From assembly GCF_000745425.1 (NCBI RefSeq), contig NZ_JQJH01000029.1, positions 1 to 33,826 on the forward strand: 33,826 nucleotides of DNA. Reading direction: 5' to 3'. Made by a program: the position numbers and the translations under genes. Of the stretch, positions 16,353-24,662 are shown piece by piece. The stretch comes from Beijerinckia mobilis (GTDB taxonomy: Bacteria; Pseudomonadota; Alphaproteobacteria; Rhizobiales; Beijerinckiaceae). The stretch's first letter is position 1. Every line of letters starts with the position of its first letter. The notes below the pieces were generated by a model. The model saw nothing but the letters and a program-made list of their open reading frames with translations, was not told the origin of the DNA and searched no databases.

Positions 16353-17056
16353 CGCCGATATCTGCGCTGGTCTCGACAGGCCGGGGTAACCGGAGGTTCG
16401 TTGAGGGTATGCTTTGGATTGTGCGGATAGGCTCGCCCCGGCGCGACTTACTTGAAGTGTTTGGCGAATGGAACAGCGGCGTTCGCCGCTTCAGCCGATG
16501 GGGTGCCAGAAGGATCTGGTGACAGCTGTTCGAGGTGCTGTCCGGCAATCCTGTCTTCGAATACTCGATCATTGATTCGACCATTATTCGCGCCCACCAT
16601 CATGCGGCAGGGCGAAAAAGAGCGACTGAAGATCAAGCCATTGGTCGTTCTCGCGGTGGCCTGAGCATCAGGATCCACATGACTGTCCGGGGCTTGGGCT
16701 TCCCTGTGCGCTTCGCCGTCACGGCCGGCCAATGTGGGGATGCTCCCCAGGTGTGAGTCCTAATTGAAGGTTTGCCGGCCAAGGTCGTCACGGCTGGCAA
16801 CGTTCATGACTCCGACGTTCTGCGCCAGACAATCGCCGTAAAAGATACTGTTTCCGTGATCCCCAATAACACGTCTCGCGTGCGCAAATATTTCTTCGAC
16901 AAACACCTCTACGGTCACCACTATCTGATCGAGTGCTATTTCAGCGAACTCAAACAGTTTCGGAGTGTCGCGGCCCGCTACAAGAAAACCGCAGGAAATG
17001 ATCTCGAAGCGGGCGGTGACGCCACATAGGCCGCTATCGTCCTATGGGTAAAATAA
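16340..17056 (+). pseudogene. Decayed IS5-family (IS427-like) transposase
   Basis: One reading frame spans the whole remnant but has TGA at 16520-16522, TGA at 16754-16756 and TAG at 17027-17029. Between them are clear IS5-family blocks: GNRRFVEGMLWIVRIGSPRR, YSIIDSTIIRAHHHAAG (first catalytic Asp), IGRSRGGLSIRIHMTVRGLG, EGLPAKVV, and the C-terminal KHLYGHHYLIECYFSELKQF with the Glu. The second Asp region normally read as MADxxYD is TAGNVHDSD here, so a catalytic residue seems lost. Decay is by substitutions rather than frameshifts. It differs from the IS5 fragment at 1-261. Confidence 0.85.
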
Positions 17057-17381
17057 CTGTCCATACAGCCGAACCGTTGCCGCGTTGAGGTAGTGAGACA
17101 TTGCGCTCGTCCCGAGCATCCACCGTCACAGTTTATGCTCATAATTATTAAAGCGAAATGATAAATGCGATCTCCCCATCGTTTTTAAAAAACGCAACCG
17201 TTGCAATAAGCTTGCACTGTGCATAATATTGCGGTAGTCTAAAAATAGAAATTTTCTGTATATAATATGTTTATATATAGACTAAAAAACGAAAAATTTT
17301 TATATTTATTATTTATATTATGAGTATTGCGCTTTATTCGTAATATAAATCATAGTGAAATGAAATTAATGGGGATTTTTT
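17057..17381 (+). promoter_or_regulatory. AT-rich leader of the polysaccharide locus
   Basis: Composition shifts sharply to A+T after the IS remnant. A possible -10 TATAAT lies at 17261-17266. An inverted repeat ATTTATATTA (17311-17320) / TAATATAAAT (17341-17350) with a 20-base loop sits about 30 bases before the GTG start of the first glycosyltransferase. It may be an operator or leader structure. No gene is seen. Confidence 0.4.
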
Positions 17382-18512
17382 GTGAGAATTGCTATGATTG
17401 GTTCCCGGGGGATCGGGTCGCATTATGGAGGAATAGAGAGAGTTCTTGATGAGCTCTGTCCTCGTCTCGTCGAATTTGGTCATGAAATCGAAGTTTTTGC
17501 TGACCACGATGTTAAATGTGAGGACCGTCCGGGTATTCGGGTCATCCCTGTGACCGCGTTTGGTGGCAAACATTTCGAAACGCTATCCCGCAGTATTTTC
17601 TCGTTATGGCAGGCCATCGGACGCTGCGACGTTGTTCATTTCCATGCCGTCGGTCCTGGCATTTTGTCTTCTGTGACCAGATTGTTTGGTCAACGATCAT
17701 TTGTGACTATTCATGGCCTCGATTACAAAAGGGATAAATGGGGTGTCCTCGCGCGATCCTGCCTCAGTCTCTCCGAGAGGGTACTCGTTGCCAATGCCGA
17801 TCAGATCTCGGTCGTTGCAGAAAATCTCCGCCGTTATTTCATCGAGCGCTATGATCTGGCCACAAGCTTTATTCCTAATGGAATCCCTCAAAAGCACGTT
17901 GTGCCACCGGGTCCCTTACTTTCGGAATACGGTCTTGAGGCGGGCCGTTATGTTCTGTTTGCGAGCCGCTTGACCCCTGAAAAAGGATGTAGCGATCTGA
18001 TTGCTGCTTTCAATCAGATCGACACCAACATGAAGCTTGTTATCGCCGGAACCGCGACCGATCCTTCCTATTTCGATGCACTACAAAGACAAGCAGATTC
18101 CGCCAAGATTGTTTTCGTCGGTCATCGGGTTGGAGATGAATTGGCTGAATTTTTCAGCAATGCCTACACATTTGTCTTGCCCTCCTATATCGAGGGTATG
18201 TCCATGGCACTCCTTGAAGCGATAGCCTATAAAATTCCACCTTTGGTCACTGAGATCCCGGAAAACCGGGCCGTGGTTGGGGATTTCGGCTTTTATTTCC
18301 CTCCGCGTGATATCGATTGCTTGCGGGCGACATTATCCAGCTTGATAACACAGCCCGGTCGTATCGCCACGGCGCGCGAGCGACTTCAAGCTCTTTCTAT
18401 TCCGGACTGGGACGCTGTCGCGGTGCGCTACGATAAGCTCTATCGTGATCCTGTCCAGCGGCGTAGTCCTGTCAGGATCTTCCAAATACAAAGTGGCGAT
18501 GTGCAACAATGA
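17382..18512 (+). CDS. GT4-family glycosyltransferase
   Basis: This 376-aa cytosolic GT-B glycosyltransferase has an N-terminal acceptor domain beginning MRIAMIGSRGIGSHYGGIER, the pattern of DUF1972-type rhamnosyl/glucosyl transferases. The C-terminal donor domain has LFASRLTPEKGCSDLI and the E-x7-E motif in EGMSMALLEAIAY. It should add a sugar to the lipid-linked repeat unit. GTG 17382 has GGGGA 7 bases upstream. Its stop overlaps the next start (ATGA), so it is translationally coupled with the flippase gene. Donor sugar is not predictable. Confidence 0.87.
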   Translation: MRIAMIGSRGIGSHYGGIERVLDELCPRLVEFGHEIEVFADHDVKCEDRPGIRVIPVTAFGGKHFETLSRSIFSLWQAIGRCDVVHFHAVGPGILSSVTRLFGQRSFVTIHGLDYKRDKWGVLARSCLSLSERVLVANADQISVVAENLRRYFIERYDLATSFIPNGIPQKHVVPPGPLLSEYGLEAGRYVLFASRLTPEKGCSDLIAAFNQIDTNMKLVIAGTATDPSYFDALQRQADSAKIVFVGHRVGDELAEFFSNAYTFVLPSYIEGMSMALLEAIAYKIPPLVTEIPENRAVVGDFGFYFPPRDIDCLRATLSSLITQPGRIATARERLQALSIPDWDAVAVRYDKLYRDPVQRRSPVRIFQIQSGDVQQ

Positions 18513-19750
18513 ACAAGGGAAGTATTTCTTTCCTCGTCGCTTTCGCGCGCGATCGAATCGTGAAACTGTCTCAACGTTTCGGTCGGGAGGCCAGCCTTGT
18601 TCTGATTGCAAGAGTACTTCAAAACTTCAATGGCTTCCTATTATCTGTCTTGATCGTGCGTCGTTTTGGTTTGGCCGCTGTCGGTACAATGACCGTCTCG
18701 ACCATCGCGATCGTCATTATTGCTCTTCTCGGTACATTTGGCTTCACCTATATCTTTGCCCGAATGGACGCTCCGATCCGGGTCAAGAATGCTCTCGGCT
18801 GTACCGCGGCTCTTGCTGTCATCCCCCTGAGCCTACCATTCATTATTCTGCTTGGTGTTCTGACGGGTAAAGATGCCGAGGAAGTCGGCGTTATCGCTAT
18901 TATGTCATTAGGAGGAGCATTTTTTGCGCAAGGAAATCTTGCCGGCGCTCTCCAGATTCTTCAGGGCAAAGCATCGGACGCCATCATCCCGCCTCTTGCC
19001 AATACTCTCGGACTGGTCGTCGCTGCGATCTTCGGTTCGTCCTATCTTTTATTTGCGCTCCTGCTGGCATTTTTTCGCTTTTCTGGCATTTTCCTGACAT
19101 TTCAGCGCCTTGAACGCGCTCCGCTCGATCTGGGTTTGTTCGTGAAATATGTGCGCGATGGTGTTCATTTCCTCGCCGGCGATATGATCAACCTCGGATC
19201 TGATCAGTTGACGATTTTTATTACATCTTTTCTTCTGAGTCGCGCTGACCTCGGTCTCTTTGGTCTTTGCCGCCAAATGTTGACCGCCAGCGATACGCCT
19301 GGCTGGACGCAGATGCAGACAAAATATCCCGCCGTCGTTGCAGATCCTCAGAAAGCCATGCCTGAATTAAGGCGCCTGATGGTGCGGCTCGGCGGCCTGT
19401 GCGGAGTGGGAGGCGTATTTATTTCTGTCTTGTTCGGACTTTTCGTATTTCATCTGCCGCGTTTTGTCGTTCTTGCACCATTATTGTTGGCGAGCGTTCC
19501 CCTTCGATATTTGCTCCTGAGCTACGACTTACATCTTCGTGCTATTCACGCCCTCAAAGAAGTAAACAATATTTCTCTGATGCGGGCTGCGCTCGCTTTG
19601 TTAATTATTCCTGCTGGGGCATGGCTCTATGGAGATTTCGGCATCGTGCTCGCGGTCATTGTCCATACCGTGATAGCGGTTTTATTGACACGGCGCCTTA
19701 GCATGAGCAAGGAAATGTCAATTCGTAACTTCACACCCTCTCACGGCTAA
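18509..19750 (+). CDS. Wzx-like polysaccharide flippase (MOP superfamily)
   Basis: This 413-aa inner-membrane protein has about 12 hydrophobic segments, among them FLLSVLIVRRFGLAAVGTM, TIAIVIIALLGTFGFTYIF and IILLGVL, in a pattern typical of Wzx/RfbX transporters that flip lipid-linked repeat units to the periplasm. Length matches the family. Its start overlaps the GT4 stop by 4 bases. Placement between two glycosyltransferases supports the role. Sequence motifs in this family are weak, so the call rests on topology and context. Confidence 0.78.
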   Translation: MNKGSISFLVAFARDRIVKLSQRFGREASLVLIARVLQNFNGFLLSVLIVRRFGLAAVGTMTVSTIAIVIIALLGTFGFTYIFARMDAPIRVKNALGCTAALAVIPLSLPFIILLGVLTGKDAEEVGVIAIMSLGGAFFAQGNLAGALQILQGKASDAIIPPLANTLGLVVAAIFGSSYLLFALLLAFFRFSGIFLTFQRLERAPLDLGLFVKYVRDGVHFLAGDMINLGSDQLTIFITSFLLSRADLGLFGLCRQMLTASDTPGWTQMQTKYPAVVADPQKAMPELRRLMVRLGGLCGVGGVFISVLFGLFVFHLPRFVVLAPLLLASVPLRYLLLSYDLHLRAIHALKEVNNISLMRAALALLIIPAGAWLYGDFGIVLAVIVHTVIAVLLTRRLSMSKEMSIRNFTPSHG

Positions 19751-19870
19751 ATATGCCAGTGACGCTATTTTGTGAATATGACTCCATCCAATTCTTCTCC
19801 GTCTGCAAGCAATGTACTCGGCACCCAACACTCTGAATAGAATTATCCTTTTTCTATGGAGCATAAATTT

Positions 19871-20914
19871 ATGACTGAAGCTATATTGCCTGCTAAGCCG
19901 ATGTTCGATCGCACGACGGCATCTTCCGCAGTGCCGACCTTGAGTATCGTCATCCCTGCCTATAATGTCGCTAACTATATACGTCCAGCCGTGGAATCCG
20001 CTCTGGCTCAAACTTTCACGGATCTCGAAGTCATCGTTGTCGATGATGGCTCGACTGATACAACACCTGCGATTTTGGCGGATCTTGTACATACCAGTCG
20101 TGGGGGCCTATTACGGATCATCCGGCAGGAAAACAGAGGTCTTTCAGGAGCACGTAATACCGGAATTCAGCAAGCGCGCGGCGCATTCATCGGCTTTCTG
20201 GATGGAGATGATATTTGGTTACCAGAAAAAGCTGCCAAACAAATCGACTTAATGAAGAAGGACCCTTCGATCGGTATTAGTTTCAGTCATTCAGAATATT
20301 TGACTGAGAACGGACGACGTACCGGGACGATTTTATTCTCGCCCAAGGCGCAGCCATCCTTGCATGATCTGATCCGTCGCAACCATCTTGGGAACGGCTC
20401 CACTGTTATCGCGCGGCGGGAATGCTTCGAACAGGTTGGTCTCTTCCGTACCGAGTTACGTAGTTGCGAAGATTATGAAATGTGGTGTCGTATTTTGTGT
20501 TTGACTACTTATAAAGCTGTTTTGACACCCGAAGTGCTGACACTTTATCGACTCCGCCAGAGTAGTCTTACATTCAATGCGAAAAAATTCATCGAAAATG
20601 CGGATCTTGCTATCGCATTCTTGCGCAAAGAAATGCCCAATGTTCCAAAAGCGGTCATTGATACTGGACATGTGGAACATTATCGCATTGCAGCATCCCG
20701 GGCGGCGTTGTCGGGCCATGACAAAGATGCTTGGCAAATATTTATCCTGGCAATGCGCATACGGCCAATATCCCTGCTCACAGACTGGAAAGCCTTGGCA
20801 ACCGCTGCAAGTATTCTTATCCCGAGCAGCATGCGGTCCTGGTTAGCTGACAAAGCCAGGGCAGTTCAGTCCCTTAAATATAAGCCGAGCAATCCTGCAG
20901 GCAACCCGGGTTGA
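19871..20914 (+). CDS. GT2-family glycosyltransferase
   Basis: This 347-aa GT-A enzyme has LSIVIPAYNVANYIRPAVES near the N terminus, VIVVDDGSTDTTPAIL (nucleotide-sugar binding), GAFIGFLDGDDIWLPEKA with the metal-binding DGDD, and SCEDYEMWCRIL as acceptor-side ED motif. I start it at ATG 19871, with GGAG 9 bases upstream; the ATG at 19856 has no ribosome site. It lies 120 bases after the flippase gene on the same strand. No membrane anchor is seen. It likely adds a sugar during repeat-unit assembly. Confidence 0.87.
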   Translation: MTEAILPAKPMFDRTTASSAVPTLSIVIPAYNVANYIRPAVESALAQTFTDLEVIVVDDGSTDTTPAILADLVHTSRGGLLRIIRQENRGLSGARNTGIQQARGAFIGFLDGDDIWLPEKAAKQIDLMKKDPSIGISFSHSEYLTENGRRTGTILFSPKAQPSLHDLIRRNHLGNGSTVIARRECFEQVGLFRTELRSCEDYEMWCRILCLTTYKAVLTPEVLTLYRLRQSSLTFNAKKFIENADLAIAFLRKEMPNVPKAVIDTGHVEHYRIAASRAALSGHDKDAWQIFILAMRIRPISLLTDWKALATAASILIPSSMRSWLADKARAVQSLKYKPSNPAGNPG

Positions 20915-21484
20915 AATGGATAAACGCAATCCGAATGAGCAGTTGCTATGGGGCCAGATCAAAGCCTGGCTGATTATCTAGTCGATCTTCCGGTGTCTGC
21001 GGGATCCGCGTGCCATCGTGATCTCGACGAGATCGTTCTTAAATACGTTTTGATGGCGGTTATAACATTTCGATCTATGGGTCTGGCCTTCGCGTTGCAG
21101 ATCGAAAAGCTATCACGCTTCCTCTGCATTATGCTCAAGGACGAACCGATTCTAAACCCAATTTCTCGGGATTGATGGCGCGAGGGTAATTCTGTGTTTC
21201 CGCAAATTCGGTCGCTTATCATCTGTTTCGAACTTTAAATATGTAAATTGTGTCTCAAAATTTGAGAAATTATCGTCGTTGTGGATATTCCCGGAGTCTG
21301 GAACGCGGTTCGGTTTGTCGATTGGTGTCTAAAAAGTATTCATGACGCCAATATTGTCTGTGAGAACCATTTCTGCATAGGCGCTTGTTGTTCATTTTAC
21401 AACAGCAATCACATCGGGTCGTCTTCGGGCCTATTTTCATTTGTTATGAAATCACATTTTTGTTCAATTTATTTGGAATAAGAC
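20915..21484. other. 570-bp intergenic region before the GMC oxidoreductase
   Basis: No convincing gene is seen. A 75-codon frame at 20948-21175 lacks a good ribosome site and any likeness I recognise. A palindrome TCTCAAA-A-TTTGAGA at 21253-21267 and a GATCTCG-A-CGAGATC dyad near 21020-21034 are the only structures noted. The first is a reasonable operator candidate for the downstream gene. Confidence 0.4.
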
Positions 21485-23128
21485 ATGCTTATCGATACAA
21501 GGAAAGTGGATACAAGCGATGCTATTATCGCAGATGTTTGCATCGTCGGCGGAGGAGCTGCCGGAATCACTCTGGCGCTTGAATTAGCCGACCAAACATT
21601 TACCATTATTTTGCTCGAGAGCGGTGGTGAAAGGCCGGACCCTACCACGCAACATCTTTATGCGGGAAAGAATATTGGTCTAGCGCATGAGCCGCCAGAG
21701 ACATCCCGTAGCCGTTATCTCGGGGGGAGCACCAATTGCTGGGGTGGATGGTGCCGGCCTCTTGACAAGCTCGATTTTGAAGAAAGACCGTGGATTGCCA
21801 ATAGTGGCTGGCCGATCACAAAAGAAGATCTCTTACCCTATTATGTACGTAGCCATGACTGGCTTCAGCTGAGCGAATTTCATTATGAAATCGATCATTG
21901 GTCTGAAGAGATTCAGAGACTCAAAGCAGCCATCTTTTCAATCGAAGCAAGCGGTCTTTGTAATATTGTCGACCAGCTCAGTCCACCGACCAGGTTTGGA
22001 AAATTCTATCGATCACGATTAGAAAAAGCACGTAATATCAAGACATTTCTCTTTGCAAATGTGACGGAAATTCTGACGAATTCTAATGCGACGCATGCGA
22101 CGGGCGTTGCGGTCAGGACAGTCAACGGAAAATCCTTTGTCATTAAGGCTCGCACTATTGTCCTCGCTGCCGGGGGGATCGAAACTGCTCGATTGCTCCT
22201 CCTTTCGAATAAGGTACAGACTGAAGGTCTGGGCAATGCGCATGACCTCGTTGGCCGGTATTACATGGACCATCCGCGTATTTTATCAACACGTGTCAAA
22301 ATACCTGATGCTCGGCGTTATCGCCCTCTTTATGACGCGACATTACATAGAATTCACAGAGGTGTGGGAAGCAAACGCATGCGGCTCGAAATTCATCTCG
22401 CTCCCGGACCGGATGTTCAAAGAGGCATGAAACTACCAAATTCACGCACGTATCTTGTAGCGCGCCATGACAATGATGTTTCCAAATCTTATCTCGCTCT
22501 GAAGGCTCTGCAAAACGCACTTTCGGGACGAAAGCAGTTTGGTTATCCTTATTCGAAAATCGTTCCAGACGTTGCGCGGCAATTATCCATATTGCTGCGA
22601 TACACACCTATGACATTGGCGACAATCGGCGAAGTATTCCTAAATTCATTCTTGGCGACGCAGGAATTTTCTTTGGAGAGTGTGCTCGAGCCGATACCTA
22701 ATCCAGACAGCCGAGTGATGTTGGGTCCGGAACGCGATTTTTTCGGACAAAATCAGGTTGAAATTGACTGGCGCTTGACGGAACAGGACAAGCTTCATTT
22801 CATCGCATTGAACAAGCTGATTGTCGACCGCCTTTCGAAAACAGGACTCGTTATTCCATTAGAATCTGGATTGCCCTATTTCGAGGCATGGCCGGAAAAC
22901 GTTGTTGGCTGTTGGCATCATATGGGAACAACCCGCATGCATACCGATCCCGCGCAAGGCGTCGTCGATATGGACTGCAAAGTCCACGGTATTCATAATC
23001 TTTTTATTGTCGGAAGCTCCGTCTTTCCAACAGTGGGCAGCGATTCGCCTACGATCACACTCGTCAGTCTCGCCTTGCGGTTGGCCGAGAAAATCCGAAA
23101 AGATTTTCAAAACCCGCGAAACCACTAG
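21485..23128 (+). CDS. GMC-family FAD-dependent oxidoreductase
   Basis: This 547-aa flavoprotein has the FAD dinucleotide motif VCIVGGGAAGITLALELA near residue 20, a GMC-type loop RYLGGSTNCWGGWCRPLD, LAAGGIETARLLL in the middle, and the C-terminal WHHMGTTRM with HNLFIVGSSVFPTVGSDSPT. Family members oxidise alcohol groups of sugars, alcohols or sterols. The usual NPTLT-like end motif reads SPTIT, so the second active-site residue (normally Asn or His) may be changed. ATG 21485 has GGAA upstream. Being inside the polysaccharide locus suggests oxidation of a sugar precursor or decoration, but no substrate can be assigned. No signal peptide is seen. Confidence 0.83.
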   Translation: MLIDTRKVDTSDAIIADVCIVGGGAAGITLALELADQTFTIILLESGGERPDPTTQHLYAGKNIGLAHEPPETSRSRYLGGSTNCWGGWCRPLDKLDFEERPWIANSGWPITKEDLLPYYVRSHDWLQLSEFHYEIDHWSEEIQRLKAAIFSIEASGLCNIVDQLSPPTRFGKFYRSRLEKARNIKTFLFANVTEILTNSNATHATGVAVRTVNGKSFVIKARTIVLAAGGIETARLLLLSNKVQTEGLGNAHDLVGRYYMDHPRILSTRVKIPDARRYRPLYDATLHRIHRGVGSKRMRLEIHLAPGPDVQRGMKLPNSRTYLVARHDNDVSKSYLALKALQNALSGRKQFGYPYSKIVPDVARQLSILLRYTPMTLATIGEVFLNSFLATQEFSLESVLEPIPNPDSRVMLGPERDFFGQNQVEIDWRLTEQDKLHFIALNKLIVDRLSKTGLVIPLESGLPYFEAWPENVVGCWHHMGTTRMHTDPAQGVVDMDCKVHGIHNLFIVGSSVFPTVGSDSPTITLVSLALRLAEKIRKDFQNPRNH

Positions 23129-23299
23129 GTATGATGTGCTTGAGGTCGTTCATACGATCTGTAAGACGGTTTTGTATAATTTCGAGATGCTACGTGACAG
23201 GGGAGTAACTTTTCTTGATTCTACTCCCGCACAAATGCTTTTAAAAAATGAAAGGCAGGAACGAAACTTTGATAATAATTTGATATTTAAGCCAGTTCG

Positions 23300-23320
23300 A
23301 AAAACGGTCTTTCGGGACCG
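23300..23320 (-). terminator. Rho-independent terminator of the kinase-like gene
   Basis: On the minus strand CGGTCCCGAAAGACCG (23305-23320) folds around a tetraloop and is followed directly by TTTTT (23300-23304). It lies about 85 bases past the stop of the gene ending at 23406. Confidence 0.6.
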
Positions 23321-23346
23321 CAATGTTTCAACAAATCGGAGAGACG

Positions 23347-23379
23347 AGAGCATTTTTGAAGTTATCTGAAAAATGCTCT
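23347..23379. terminator. Second stem-loop between convergent genes
   Basis: AGAGCATTTTT (23347-23357) and AAAAATGCTCT (23369-23379) are perfect 11-bp complements with an 11-base loop, 27 bases past the kinase-like stop. The A/T tracts are within the stem, so it may act in both directions between the convergent GMC and kinase-like genes. Confidence 0.5.
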
Positions 23380-23405
23380 TTGAAATGTTCTTACGGTTAC
23401 TATTT

Positions 23406-24101
23406 TTACAGGCGTTGTTGCAGCCATGAAGGGATATAAGATCGATATTGATTGAATACGGTGCCGATGATCTGTGCACCGAAGCGTTCCAGCGCCTGTT
23501 TGGTCTCAATCACCAGCGATTGAGGCGTCGTTTCAGCTCGAACAACGAGAACAGTTCCATCACTGTAGCGGGCAATGGAAAGGGTTTCTGGTGCGTCTGA
23601 TGGCGGCGGACAATCGAGGACGATAATCGAGAACGTCTCTTTTAATAGAGCGAATAGACGGCTGAGATCGTCGAAATCGATATTGGGAAATGTGCCTTCC
23701 ACAGGTGACAATCGCGCCATAGCAACGCACGGTATATCGGTCGTTTTATGGACTGCGCCATGAATAGTACCATCATCAAAAAATGACTCGATGAGAGAAG
23801 CCGGTCTGTATTGAAATGAGCAAGATGGATGACAATCCACAAAGAGAATCGATTTGTTGGATTGAGACGCCGCCGCTTCGGCAAAGCCGGTCGCGATTGT
23901 CGTGGCGCCTTCTCCATGTTGTGATGCCACGAATTGCACGATGAAAGGCTGGTTTCCCGTGTTCAACGCTTTGATGGCGTGGAAAAGGTACAGGAATCGT
24001 ACCTGTTGTTTGATGGCCGGCAGTTTCGACATTGGTGAAGCGGCCGAGCGTTTGGTCGAGATAAAGCGTGACCGTGAAAAAGCTTGAATTGCCTTGATCA
24101 T
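23406..24101 (-). CDS. BY-kinase-like (CpsD/CapB) ATPase with altered Walker A
   Basis: This 231-aa cytoplasmic protein resembles the kinase half of Wzc/ExoP-type chain-length systems. The P-loop region is VASQHGEGATTIATGFA (about 59-75), where the usual GEGKS/T has Ala in place of the Lys. Walker A' is SILFVDCHPS and Walker B is IIVLDCPPPSDAP, followed by GTVLVVRAETT. The C terminus has only two Tyr (QYRSYIPSWLQQRL) and no Tyr cluster. It is divergent from the Wzz-like gene at 24663, its likely partner. Without the Lys it may bind ATP poorly and act as a non-catalytic regulator; related P-loop variants do exist. The start at ATG 24101 has a weak ribosome site; ATG 24032 is possible. Confidence 0.8.
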   Translation of the reverse strand: MIKAIQAFSRSRFISTKRSAASPMSKLPAIKQQVRFLYLFHAIKALNTGNQPFIVQFVASQHGEGATTIATGFAEAAASQSNKSILFVDCHPSCSFQYRPASLIESFFDDGTIHGAVHKTTDIPCVAMARLSPVEGTFPNIDFDDLSRLFALLKETFSIIVLDCPPPSDAPETLSIARYSDGTVLVVRAETTPQSLVIETKQALERFGAQIIGTVFNQYRSYIPSWLQQRL

Positions 24102-24662
24102 GAAGGAGTTGGCCTCTAGTGAAAAAGCGGCAATGAAAGTTAAGTGCTGTTCTTAGCTAATACCCATTTTCCGCCTAATTCTAAATAAAATGAATAGAAA
24201 AACTCGCAGTCCGTAGATAGCATAAAAATTTAGAGTATACGAGAAAAATGATAAAATTATAGCTTCGATTTTTACGCAAATTAAAGAATGACTACCAATT
24301 GCCTGCTACCATTATTTGTTTTAAATATATATCAGTATAGATTCTATCTATGGGACGTAATGGAATTATTTCCATGAGCGCGTTGATTTTCGGCTTTGTT
24401 AATTATGGGAGCGATATTTTTGGAATATGCGCTACACTTGATGCATATATATTCTTCCTCCTGTGATTTTGAGTTGCTTGCTGCTTTTAAATCGGATAAA
24501 TTCTTAATCTGATCTAGAAGAGGTCGCGCAGATTTTAGTGGCATTGCTTTTCGTGCTCGGAGTCTTGAAGTATAGGGATATCCGTGCCGCGGCGTTGTAA
24601 AACGACCTTTTGTTGAAGCTAGCTCTGTCAATTTTTGTATATCTTTTTGGTGGTTTTGTTTG
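24102..24662. promoter_or_regulatory. Divergent AT-rich promoter region, kinase-like / wzz-like
   Basis: This 561-bp stretch is mostly A+T and lies between two divergent polysaccharide genes. TTTTCCGCCTAA at 24167-24178 recurs exactly in reverse at 30447-30458, in the other divergent promoter region of this locus. The open frame on the minus strand at 24344-24844 overlaps the wzz-like gene and is not believed. Confidence 0.45.

Noticed and set aside
17057-17381. Possible riboswitch or small RNA in the AT-rich leader
   Set aside because: Apart from one AT-rich repeat, no conserved aptamer-like structure is recognisable by eye.
20948-21175. 75-codon frame between GT2 and GMC genes
   Set aside because: No adequate ribosome site, no similarity noticed and no conserved pattern. 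It is kept as intergenic.
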